The translations under genes and the position numbers were made by a program. Shown here piece after piece: positions 1 to 5,770 of a stretch of DNA of 6,890 nucleotides; position 1 is the first letter of the stretch, and the number at the start of each line of letters is the position of its first letter. Origin of the DNA: Candidatus Cloacimonadota bacterium (lineage in GTDB: Bacteria; Cloacimonadota; Cloacimonadia; Cloacimonadales; WRIO01); NCBI GenBank assembly GCA_023230175.1, contig JALNXV010000197.1:1-6890 (forward strand). The letters run 5' to 3'. A model generated the notes under the pieces. That model was not told where the DNA came from, made no database searches, and worked only from the letters and a program-made list of their open reading frames with translations.

Positions 1-126
1 ATGCACAATGTTCCTGAGGACAAGATCTTCCGCCCGAACATGTGGAATGCCTTCGGAATGGATCCGGAAGGTGCAGACTACAGGGCTTGCAAGGCTCTTG
101 GACCTCTGTACGGAAACTACCGCTAG
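1..126 (+). CDS. C-terminal end of an unrecognised protein (5' end outside window)
   Basis: Reading frame 1 is open from the first base to a TAG at 124-126 and gives about 41 residues ending in GPLYGNYR. The codons (GAG, AAG, ATC, TTC, CGC) match the GC-richer resident genes of the window, which supports real coding. The ATG at position 1 need not be the start; the gene probably begins further left. The visible tail is polar, with no membrane segment and no motif I can assign to a family. No ribosome binding site can be seen because the upstream sequence is missing. A stem-loop about 90 bases downstream may terminate it. Function unknown. Confidence 0.6.
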   Translation: MHNVPEDKIFRPNMWNAFGMDPEGADYRACKALGPLYGNYR

Positions 127-213
127 AATAACAAGTGAAGCTTGAATGATTCAAGGAGGACTGCAAATCTTCCAAAGAAGCAGGAAAGCAAACAAAACAA
201 TTGGTTACTTACG

Positions 214-239
214 CAGGGAGACTCGAAAGGGTCTCCTTG
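214..239 (+). terminator. Terminator-like stem-loop downstream of the first gene
   Basis: CAGGGAGAC (214-222) pairs with GTCTCCTTG (231-239) over 9 bp including one G-U pair, with loop TCGAAAGG. It lies 88 bases after the stop of the upstream gene and is followed only by a short T-rich stretch (TTTC). The stem is convincing but the U-tract is weak. It may be a terminator or simply a structured 3' end. Confidence 0.35.
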
Positions 240-326
240 TTTCAGAATCAATGAAAAGACAAATATGCTCAAAATTGCCGGACTCTTCGATGATAATACT
301 CAGAGTTGACACCAAAATCTTCCCTG

Positions 327-359
327 AAAATAAAAAAATTGGCGAGGATTACCCCGCCA
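327..359 (-). terminator. Strong intrinsic terminator on the minus strand
   Basis: Read on the minus strand, TGGCGGGG (359-352) pairs with CCTCGCCA (347-340) in a continuous 8-bp stem with one G-U pair and a TAAT loop. It is followed directly by A, seven T, A, four T (339-327). This is a textbook intrinsic terminator and works only in the minus orientation, because the plus strand has no T-run after the stem. No protein gene ends here, so it implies a minus-strand transcript other than mRNA of the annotated genes. Confidence 0.75.
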
Positions 360-415
360 GCGGTCAGCCCCGTCACTCTCGCGTAGGCTTATTCTGTCTC
401 AACAAGAAACAGCTT
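332..415 (-). ncRNA. Candidate small RNA, about 84 nt
   Basis: Seen: a promoter at 450-422 on the minus strand would start transcription near 415, and a strong terminator ends it near 332. Between them the predicted RNA has a 5' hairpin, CTGTTTC-TTGTT-GAGACAG (412-394, 7 bp with one G-U, 5-nt loop). A second hairpin is closed by AGCC/GGCT (389-386 with 369-366); inside it CGC-GAGA-GTG could form a short stem with a GNRA-type loop. The terminator stem is third. It does not match the cores of 6S, SRP, tmRNA or the common riboswitches that I can recall, and no gene follows it, so a riboswitch role is unlikely. Inferred: an independent trans-acting sRNA. Alternative: the structured remnant of a decayed mobile element. 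Confidence 0.5.
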
Positions 416-421
416 AGCTAA

Positions 422-450
422 AACATAGCCAAACTATCGGCTTGCGTCAA
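422..450 (-). promoter_or_regulatory. Promoter of the candidate small RNA
   Basis: On the minus strand TTGACG (450-445) is followed, after exactly 17 bases, by TATGTT (427-422). The -35 box matches the sigma-70 consensus at five of six positions and the -10 at four of six. Predicted start is an A at about 415-414. The pairing of this promoter with a terminator about 80 bases downstream is the main argument for the small RNA. Confidence 0.55.
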
Positions 451-461
451 GATTATACATT

Positions 462-517
462 GCAATGATTAAACCTATCTGAACTTTGAATCAATGATGT
501 ACTCAATAATCATTTGC
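462..517. repeat. Inverted repeat with embedded palindrome upstream of the sRNA promoter
   Basis: GCAATGATTA (462-471) is the reverse complement of TAATCATTTGC (507-517) apart from one extra T, with a 35-base spacer. The left arm overlaps the perfect palindrome CATTGCAATG (458-467). It lies just behind the -35 box of the candidate sRNA and about 200 bases before the MATE gene. It could be a regulator site, but in AT-rich DNA such repeats also arise by chance. Confidence 0.3.
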
Positions 518-719
518 CTAAGCATAGGGTGAAGTTTTTGAACGCAGACAGCTCCTATATCAAAGATTGTTAGCTTGCACTTTCAGAGAAATGAATCCTG
601 CTTTTTTGTTTTGTGCTACTAAGCCTTCCTCAATCCATAAACAGAGTAATCAGAAAACAAGCAAAACGAAAAAGAAGAATCTTGAAACAAAGTCCCAACA
701 CTGCTAACATCCCAAAGCT

Positions 720-2081
720 ATGTCAGATGAAATTGCAGCGAAAAGCAGAATCAAGGTTTTTACAGAAGGGCCTATCCTTGGTCCTCTTCTGAGTTTCGCC
801 TTCCCGATCCTCGCTGCTTCGTTCCTTCAGAGTCTCTATGGCGCTGTCGATATGCTCATTGTAGGCCAGTTCTCAGATGCAGCTGCTGTCTCAGCTGTGT
901 CCACCGGCAGCAACATCATGAATACAATCACCCAGGTGTTCGTGGGCATAAGCATGGGAACGACTGTCCTTCTTGGCCAGAAGATCGGAGAGGGCAAGAG
1001 GCAGGAAGCAGGGCTCATCACTGGTTCAAGCATTGCGCTTTTTGCGGCAATCGCAATTGCCGCAACTGCAATCTTTGTCATATTCTCAAATTCTATTGCT
1101 CAGATCATGCAAGCTCCCGCTGAGGCTTTGGAATCGACTGTCAGCTATATACGCATCTGCAGCTCAGGCTGTCTGTTCATAGTCGCTTACAATCTTCTTG
1201 GAAGCATATTCCGTGGCATTGGCGATTCGAGGATGCCTCTGATCACTGTAGCAATCTCAAGCGTGCTGAATATCTTCGGTGATCTTCTTCTTGTTGCAAA
1301 GTTCAGCATGGGTGCATCCGGCGCTGCTATTGCCACTGTTGTCTCTCAGGCTGTAAGCGTGCTTCTTTCTGTTCTAATTATCAGAAGACGTGGGCTTCCT
1401 TTCGAGTTCAAGACAAATTTCATTAAATGGAACTCCAATATCATAAAGAAGGTTCTGAAGTTCGGCTTCCCCGTTGCTTTGCAGGATCTTCTGGTGAGCC
1501 TTTCATTTCTGGTGATAGCTGCAATAGTCAACAGCCTTGGCGTGACTGCCTCGGCAGGTGTAGGGATTGCTGAGAAGGTCTGTGCTTTCATCATGCTGGT
1601 TCCTTCTTCTTTCTCTCAGGCTATGAGCGCTTTCGTTGCTCAGAACGCTGGAGCTTGCAAGCCTGACAGGGCAATAAAGGCCTTGCGCTACGGCATAGGG
1701 GTTTCTCTCTGTCTTGGAGTTCTAATAGGCTGGTTCACGTTCTTCCATGGAGACATCCTTGCAGGACTGTTTTCCCATGACAGCGCTCTTATTGCTGCCG
1801 CCTGGGACTATCTCAAGGCTTATTCGATTGACTGCATCCTTGTTTCGGTTCTGTTCTGCAGCACTGGCTACTTCAATGGCTATGGGCGCACACGCTTTGT
1901 GATGATCGAGGGAATAACTGGTGCTTTCGGAGTGAGGATTCCTGTTGCATTCGCAATGTCAAGGATAAAGCCTGTCTCGCTGTTTCATGTGGGTCTTTCG
2001 ACTCCATGCGCCACAGTGATTCAGATCATCCTGTGCATGATCTATCTGATGCATATGAGACGTCAGCAGAAGAAGCAATAA
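720..2081 (+). CDS. MATE-family multidrug/cation antiporter
   Basis: A 453-residue inner-membrane exporter, the usual length for the family. MATE transporters expel cationic drugs and metabolites in exchange for Na+ or H+. Two MatE halves are visible, roughly residues 20-225 and 240-440, giving about 12 hydrophobic helices. Characteristic patterns include EGPILGPLLSFAFPIL near the N-terminus, FRGIGDSRMPLITVAISS near 163-181, and NIFGDLLLV with GASGAAIATVVSQ after it, where the Asp follows the family pattern. The C-terminus is a short basic tail (HMRRQQKKQ). The start is the only ATG after an in-frame TAA at 705-707. No Shine-Dalgarno sequence precedes it, so initiation is unusual or weak. It stands alone on this strand and converges on the next gene with a 10-bp gap and no terminator between. 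Substrate cannot be read from sequence. Confidence 0.93.
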   Translation: MSDEIAAKSRIKVFTEGPILGPLLSFAFPILAASFLQSLYGAVDMLIVGQFSDAAAVSAVSTGSNIMNTITQVFVGISMGTTVLLGQKIGEGKRQEAGLITGSSIALFAAIAIAATAIFVIFSNSIAQIMQAPAEALESTVSYIRICSSGCLFIVAYNLLGSIFRGIGDSRMPLITVAISSVLNIFGDLLLVAKFSMGASGAAIATVVSQAVSVLLSVLIIRRRGLPFEFKTNFIKWNSNIIKKVLKFGFPVALQDLLVSLSFLVIAAIVNSLGVTASAGVGIAEKVCAFIMLVPSSFSQAMSAFVAQNAGACKPDRAIKALRYGIGVSLCLGVLIGWFTFFHGDILAGLFSHDSALIAAAWDYLKAYSIDCILVSVLFCSTGYFNGYGRTRFVMIEGITGAFGVRIPVAFAMSRIKPVSLFHVGLSTPCATVIQIILCMIYLMHMRRQQKKQ

Positions 2082-2091
2082 ACGAAACAAA

Positions 2092-3240
2092 TCATTCTGG
2101 GAAGAAAGCTGATTTGACTATATTGATTCCTTTTTCTGCAGTTGAAGTCTTTATCGGATACTCGTCTATGTAATAGCATCCGAATAGTTCTGTTATGCTG
2201 CTGGCACCAAAACCTTCCAGCTTGTGATCTCCATGTGCCTCCAAGCAAGTCTTAAGACGGCCAAGAGGTTCGTCATTTCCGTTGAGAAGGTAGTCGAAGA
2301 ATTTGTTGATTGCATCAGACTTATTAGCTTTAAACAGTTTAGCTCCTGCCGACTTTGCAAACCTTTGTTGGTACTGTTTAAATGAGTAAATATTATTAAG
2401 CCATGAAAGTTTTTCTTCATCAGTGCTGCTTGGTCTGGAAAAAGGATTATTTGCCTTGATCTTCATTGCGTGCTCTATCGCTTCTTTTTCACTCTCATCG
2501 GGGCTATTTATGAATTCTAAAATAGTTTTTTCTAGACTTGTATTCGATGAGCGAAGGATTTCGGCTTTTTTGTTGTGCTGAAGCCAATAAAGGTATTTGT
2601 CTATTTCTAGATTGATCGGTACAAGATCTTCAGTGTATTTTCTTTGCTTGAATGCTTGATATCTAACTCTTAGTATTTCAAATTCAGATTTGAATTCAAG
2701 ATATCTCATAACGCTATTCGAAGGAGTCCCTTTTTTTGAATCGTTCTTGGAAGCCTTGTAACTGGTGCTTCTGTGGAAACTTTTTGACCGTTTCTTGAAA
2801 TCTTCCAATTCTAGCATGGTTAGTTCTTTTGCTTCGAGCCAATACTGATCAAAAATCATTCTAAGGTCTTTGAGACCTTCAAAGTCATGAAGAAGAATGC
2901 AGGCTTCATAATTATTGTTCAATCCTTTGCCTGTACAATTTGCAGAGCCAATTATTGCTTGATTTCCCATGATGAAGAACTTAGGATGGAACAAATCGCC
3001 TCGGAAAAACCTGATTTGAATGTTATGCTTGTTGAATATTTTCACGACTTCCTTGTAATTGGTGCCTTCTTCAAGTCTTAAAACAATTTTTACCTGGTTT
3101 GTCCTTGCCATTTCCAGCAACAGATTTGACTGGCTGAAAAAAGCTGATGCAATTTCCAGACATTCAGTTGAGCTGCATTTTTTCAAGCATTGTTCAATAG
3201 AGGATTGAATTGTTTGTTTTCCTTTATTAGTGATAATCAT
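2092..3240 (-). CDS. Phospholipase D-like (single HKD) nuclease-type protein
   Basis: A 382-residue soluble protein. Its N-terminal ~140 residues form one phospholipase D-like unit: HPKFFIMGNQAIIGSANCTGKG, with H85, K87, G98, S99 and N101, and E112 in NNNYE. The Asp of the canonical HxKx4D motif is replaced by Gly or Asn, as in many nuclease-type members. A single HKD motif implies a dimer sharing one active site. Residues 140-300 are charged, helical and unassigned. The C-terminal part (LEGFGASSITELF, then YYIDEYPI, about 341-363) resembles a small helical module seen in some restriction and DNA-processing proteins; this is inference. The start is chosen at 3240 because GGAGG sits 5 bases upstream; an in-frame ATG at 3252 lies inside that site. 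The gene is AT-rich and looks acquired. Likely a stand-alone defence or DNA-processing nuclease; substrate unknown. Confidence 0.8.
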   Translation of the reverse strand: MIITNKGKQTIQSSIEQCLKKCSSTECLEIASAFFSQSNLLLEMARTNQVKIVLRLEEGTNYKEVVKIFNKHNIQIRFFRGDLFHPKFFIMGNQAIIGSANCTGKGLNNNYEACILLHDFEGLKDLRMIFDQYWLEAKELTMLELEDFKKRSKSFHRSTSYKASKNDSKKGTPSNSVMRYLEFKSEFEILRVRYQAFKQRKYTEDLVPINLEIDKYLYWLQHNKKAEILRSSNTSLEKTILEFINSPDESEKEAIEHAMKIKANNPFSRPSSTDEEKLSWLNNIYSFKQYQQRFAKSAGAKLFKANKSDAINKFFDYLLNGNDEPLGRLKTCLEAHGDHKLEGFGASSITELFGCYYIDEYPIKTSTAEKGINIVKSAFFPE

Positions 3241-3245
3241 GATTG

Positions 3246-3250
3246 CCTCC
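3246..3250 (-). promoter_or_regulatory. Shine-Dalgarno site that fixes the PLD-like start
   Basis: On the minus strand GGAGG is followed by CAATC and then ATG at 3240. The alternative ATG at 3252 overlaps the first bases of this site, has no Shine-Dalgarno of its own, and would add only MEAI. Confidence 0.75.
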
Positions 3251-3308
3251 ATGCTAAACCGAAGAGTTAGAGTAAGTATGACTTTATTGAAAACAGTTTA
3301 ACATGTAA

Positions 3309-3337
3309 TTGGTAATTATTTAAGAGAATAATTCCAA
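3309..3337. repeat. 11-bp inverted repeat upstream of the PLD-like gene
   Basis: TTGG-t-AATTATT (3309-3320) is the reverse complement of AATAATT-CCAA (3327-3337) with a single unpaired T at 3313 and a TAAGAG loop. It lies about 70-100 bases before the PLD-like start and just after gtrA. It has no T-run on either side, so it is not an obvious terminator. An operator or the boundary of an inserted segment are both possible. Confidence 0.4.
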
Positions 3338-3340
3338 ACG

Positions 3341-3365
3341 AAAAACGCAAAGAAGGTTTTCTTCT
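3341..3365 (-). terminator. Weak terminator-like hairpin after the gtrA-like gene
   Basis: On the minus strand AGAAG (3365-3361) and CTTCT (3355-3351) form a 5-bp stem with an AAAAC loop, followed by TTGCG and five T (3345-3341). It is short and AT-rich, but lies 50 bases beyond the gtrA stop in the right orientation. Confidence 0.25.
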
Positions 3366-3414
3366 GTAGACTTATTTGAGAAAAATGCAGGGGAGAATTC
3401 CTTAGGTGTTGTCT

Positions 3415-3876
3415 TCAGTTCTTTTTCTTCAGTGTGTCCTCAGTTTTTCTGAAGACTATGAATTTATAGACGCAGAATTCAGTGAGCATGTTGATGAACA
3501 TCGTTCCGAACAGTATGAGGTATGCGTTCCAGTGAGCGGCTTCAAGCGCATCACCCCACCAGGTTGAAAGCGGGGTGAAGATGCAATAGTAGATCAGGAT
3601 CTTGAGCATCGCCACAGGCACGTTCGCCGCGCTCTTGAAGGTGAAGTTGCGGTTCAGGGTGAAGTTCCAGATCACTGAGCACACCAGCGCGATCAGGTAG
3701 CTTGGCCAGTAGCTCTGGCCGAATGCCTTGATGGCATCATGCAGAAGGGCGAACACTCCGGTCTGTACCAGTCCGGCCGATGCGCTGAACAGGACGAACT
3801 TAATCGCCTGCATTATGACTTTCTTCCTTGAGGCAGGGTTCTGCTCTGTCGCAATGCTTTCTGTTTTGTTTTCCAT
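3415..3876 (-). CDS. GtrA-family small membrane protein
   Basis: A 153-residue protein with four predicted membrane helices (about IKFVLFSASAGLVQTGVFAL, YWPSYLIALVCSVIWNFTL, MLKILIYYCIFTPLSTWW and AYLILFGTMFINMLTEFCV). The NFTLNRNFTFKS and CVYKFIVFR signatures of the GtrA family are present. GtrA proteins are thought to move polyprenyl-phosphate-linked sugars across the inner membrane for glycosylation of surface polymers. No glycosyltransferase partner lies beside it here. Start: ATG 3876 gives the charged N-terminus common in this subfamily but has no Shine-Dalgarno. ATG 3813 has AAGGAAG nine bases upstream and would give 132 residues beginning right at the first helix; a TTG at 3912 is also in frame. 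The gene is GC-richer than both neighbours, consistent with a resident gene. Confidence 0.85.
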   Translation of the reverse strand: MENKTESIATEQNPASRKKVIMQAIKFVLFSASAGLVQTGVFALLHDAIKAFGQSYWPSYLIALVCSVIWNFTLNRNFTFKSAANVPVAMLKILIYYCIFTPLSTWWGDALEAAHWNAYLILFGTMFINMLTEFCVYKFIVFRKTEDTLKKKN

Positions 3877-3926
3877 AACAAGAAGATTATTCCAATTCTT
3901 CAGTATTGGCAAGGTTTAGACAATCA

Positions 3927-3947
3927 GAGCCTCCGCAAGGAAGGCTC
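3927..3947 (-). other. Stem-loop in the leader of the gtrA-like gene
   Basis: GAGCCT-CC-GCAA-GG-a-AGGCTC on the plus strand forms an 8-bp stem with one bulged A and a 4-base loop (TTGC when read on the minus strand). It lies 50 bases before the gtrA ATG and about 80 bases after the Fic stop. No T-run follows on either strand, so it is not a classical intrinsic terminator. It may be a processing site, a leader regulator, or a stabilising 3' end. Confidence 0.4.
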
Positions 3948-3973
3948 CGACTAAAAACAGGATTGCTCCATTG

Positions 3974-3991
3974 AAAAAATCTTCGTTTTTT
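3974..3991 (-). terminator. Weak A/T-only hairpin after the ImmA-Fic gene
   Basis: Minus strand AAAAAA (3991-3986), CGAAGA, TTTTTT (3979-3974), 37 bases beyond the Fic stop. The stem has no G-C pairs, so it would be a poor terminator unless transcription is already slowed. Listed as the only candidate 3' end for the HTH/ImmA-Fic operon. Confidence 0.25.
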
Positions 3992-4027
3992 GATCGATGA
4001 CCAAATGGTAAGTTTTTGCAGAGGTTG

Positions 4028-5419
4028 TCAATTCTGGCTTTGGTTTGTTTTTCGTTTTTGTGATTTGTTCATGCTATAGAAATCAGCATGCGACCGGAAT
4101 AATTCACGGAGAAACACTTCAAATAATTCTGAGCTGTCCCCTTTATCGGCTTTGCATAATGCATTCAAATAAATCTTCTTATTCTCGTTGTAAATGAATA
4201 CAGGTGGAATCCCGTAACGAATGAGTTGAAGATTTGTGAATGCCCTTATTGTTCTACCATTCCCATCTGCAAAAGGATGAATTACAGTCAACTGATGATG
4301 AATTGATACGATTTGCCTAAGGACTTCGCTCTTTGACATTATTCCCCAATTGCTATCAAGTGACTTCACCTCTTTCTCCGTCTCAAGCAGTTTAGAGGTG
4401 ATATCGTGGTAATCGCATGATTCAAATTTTGCTCCTATGACCATTACATTGCTTGTTCGTGTTCTTCCTCCGAAATCAGGACAAACTGCACACGAAAAAA
4501 GGATTCTATTCAACTTAAGAATGTCAAATACAGAAATTGGATTGTTGGTTGAATAATCGAAAATGTAGTCATACAGTTTTGAATGTCCAGCAATCTCAGT
4601 GAATGAAGAGTATTGCTGCTGGCAATATTGGCTGTGTTGAGTGTTAAGCCGTAAATCTGCTACAATTTCAGAAACGGCTTCTGGAGTTGTTTCTATGTTT
4701 TCCAGTCTTGCATCGTTGTACACGTAATCATTTTTAAACCGGAACGAAGCCATTGTGTTTTCCGGATTTTGCCATAGGTATTCATCCCACGAGTTGAGGA
4801 TTGATGTGTACAGATTAGTGTTTGAAAACCCAAATCTTTCTCTTCTCTTTGATGGTTTATACTTTTTGATAAGGGTTTCCAAGTTTTCAGGAAGAACTTT
4901 AGGAAAGCAATTTTGGATTCTATATGTGCATGCTTGAAAACTAACACCGAAATATTCCGCAATTATTAGGATATCATCACATGATAAGAAATTGTTAATG
5001 AGTTGGTTATTGATCTTTTTCTGCAATTCATCCTTGGGGATCAAGAATGCAGAGGCAAAACTTTCCGCAAAACGTTCCGTACGTGTTTTTGCTCCGATTT
5101 CACAAGAAATGGTTTGGTTGGAAACGTCTTTTATTATATGACATAATTCGTGAGCAGCAGTATAACGCTGTCGTTGAATTGGCCTTTTGTAATTGATTGC
5201 GACGAGACTGCTGTTTTCATTACAATCTGATGGGATGAGAATACCTTCCAGTTTATTAAGGTTTCTGAAAACAAAATGTATCCCAAGTTCAGCAAAAACT
5301 CCGAACGGGTTTATTGGAAAGGTCTTGTCCTTATTTACATAGAAAGAAGCTGCAAATGAGTCCGCAAGACCTTCGGGATTATTGTGGTATTTATAAATGG
5401 CACTTTGATTGAATTCCAA
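4028..5419 (-). CDS. ImmA/IrrE metallopeptidase fused to a Fic domain
   Basis: A 463-residue cytoplasmic fusion. Residues about 25-180 are an ImmA/IrrE zinc peptidase: HELCH (H90, E91, H94) and the downstream ERFAESFASAFLIP, where E115 is the likely third ligand. This class cleaves HTH repressors, as in ICEBs1 ImmA and Deinococcus IrrE. Residues about 210-440 are a Fic domain with an intact active site, HPFADGNGRTIR (H381, D385, G386, N387, G388, R389, R392), the signature of AMP transfer from ATP to target hydroxyls. A flap-like segment (RTSNVMVIGAKF, 321-332) precedes it. DARLEN (236-241) sits where class II Fic proteins carry the inhibitory (S/T)xxxE(G/N) helix, with Asp for Ser/Thr. Start is TTG at 5419, touching the HTH stop; AGAAGG lies 7 bases upstream and the next Met is residue 223. 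AT-rich, so probably acquired. Confidence 0.9.
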   Translation of the reverse strand: MEFNQSAIYKYHNNPEGLADSFAASFYVNKDKTFPINPFGVFAELGIHFVFRNLNKLEGILIPSDCNENSSLVAINYKRPIQRQRYTAAHELCHIIKDVSNQTISCEIGAKTRTERFAESFASAFLIPKDELQKKINNQLINNFLSCDDILIIAEYFGVSFQACTYRIQNCFPKVLPENLETLIKKYKPSKRRERFGFSNTNLYTSILNSWDEYLWQNPENTMASFRFKNDYVYNDARLENIETTPEAVSEIVADLRLNTQHSQYCQQQYSSFTEIAGHSKLYDYIFDYSTNNPISVFDILKLNRILFSCAVCPDFGGRTRTSNVMVIGAKFESCDYHDITSKLLETEKEVKSLDSNWGIMSKSEVLRQIVSIHHQLTVIHPFADGNGRTIRAFTNLQLIRYGIPPVFIYNENKKIYLNALCKADKGDSSELFEVFLRELFRSHADFYSMNKSQKRKTNQSQN

Positions 5420-5743
5420 CTATTTACCTTCTGCTTTTTTAAGAGCCATCTGCTTTTTGAAATCCATCAGGTTGAGAATCTCAGCCTGATCTTCTTCTGA
5501 TAGCCCTTCAAAGCCTCGAGTGAATATTTCCTTTGTTTCGTTCTTAGCCGTGATTCCAAGGACATAATCAGATGAAACTCCATAGATGCAACACATCTTT
5601 TTCAACTCTGATTCAGAGATTTTTCGATTTCCGCTTTCTATTTGTACAACTGCAGTACGAGGAATGTTCAGTGCATAGGCTATATATTCCTGTGATAATC
5701 CAAGTTCAACCCTAGCTTTTCTTAGAATTTCGTTGCTGTTCAT
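5420..5743 (-). CDS. XRE-family HTH regulator / putative antitoxin
   Basis: A 107-residue DNA-binding protein. Residues about 5-60 form an HTH_3 fold: ILRKARVELGLSQEYIAYAL, then NIPRTAVVQIESGNRKISESEL as the recognition helix region, then YGVSSDYVLGI. The tail (FEGLSEEDQAEILNLMDFKKQMAL) is a helical segment typical of phage-repressor-like regulators and is a plausible dimerisation or cleavage region. ATG 5743 has AAGGAGA 7 bases upstream, an excellent start. The stop codon abuts the TTG start of the ImmA-Fic gene, so the two are one operon and probably translationally coupled. By analogy with ImmR/ImmA, it likely represses its own promoter and is the substrate of the downstream peptidase; a role in restraining the Fic activity is inference. 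Confidence 0.88.
   Translation of the reverse strand: MNSNEILRKARVELGLSQEYIAYALNIPRTAVVQIESGNRKISESELKKMCCIYGVSSDYVLGITAKNETKEIFTRGFEGLSEEDQAEILNLMDFKKQMALKKAEGK
5427..5432 (-). promoter_or_regulatory. Shine-Dalgarno for the ImmA-Fic TTG start, inside the HTH gene
   Basis: AGAAGG lies within the last codons of the HTH gene, 7 bases before the TTG at 5419-5417. Its placement supports the non-ATG start and means that ribosomes finishing the HTH gene end directly at the next initiation site. Confidence 0.7.
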
Positions 5744-5770
5744 CTGATTGTCTCCTTTTTCTACAAAACT

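Larger units (their letters stand above)
127..719. other. Gene-free stretch with candidate sRNA and several inverted repeats
   Basis: Nearly 600 bases without a convincing protein gene. From left to right it holds a short inverted repeat CTTGAA-TGA-TTCAAG (141-155), a 9-bp stem-loop (214-239), a candidate small RNA on the minus strand with promoter and terminator (327-450), a perfect palindrome CATTGCAATG (458-467), and an inverted repeat pairing 462-471 with 507-517. The last 200 bases before the MATE gene are AT-rich; I see no clear promoter or Shine-Dalgarno there. The only long open frame (146-421) has no ribosome binding site and overlaps the structured RNA candidate, so I do not call it. 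Confidence 0.6.

Noticed and set aside
153..160. Perfect Shine-Dalgarno-like AAGGAGGA
   Set aside because: No ATG, GTG or TTG follows within initiation distance, and the left part belongs to the CTTGAA/TTCAAG inverted repeat.
260..395. Minus-strand frame reading AYARVTGLTAGGVILANFF and onward
   Set aside because: It passes straight through the intrinsic terminator, has no ribosome binding site, and resembles no protein I recognise.
332..415. Structured region as a riboswitch or known housekeeping RNA
   Set aside because: No downstream gene on the same strand before the terminator, and no match by eye to 6S, SRP, tmRNA, fluoride, ZTP, TPP or guanidine motifs.
146..421. 91-codon open frame on the plus strand
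   Set aside because: No ribosome binding site at usable distance, unnatural composition, and it runs antisense through the structured sRNA candidate and its terminator.
3253..3414. Promoter for the PLD-like gene
   Set aside because: Several A/T-rich hexamer pairs with 17-base spacing exist (such as TTAAAT / TAAACT), but none matches consensus well enough to report.
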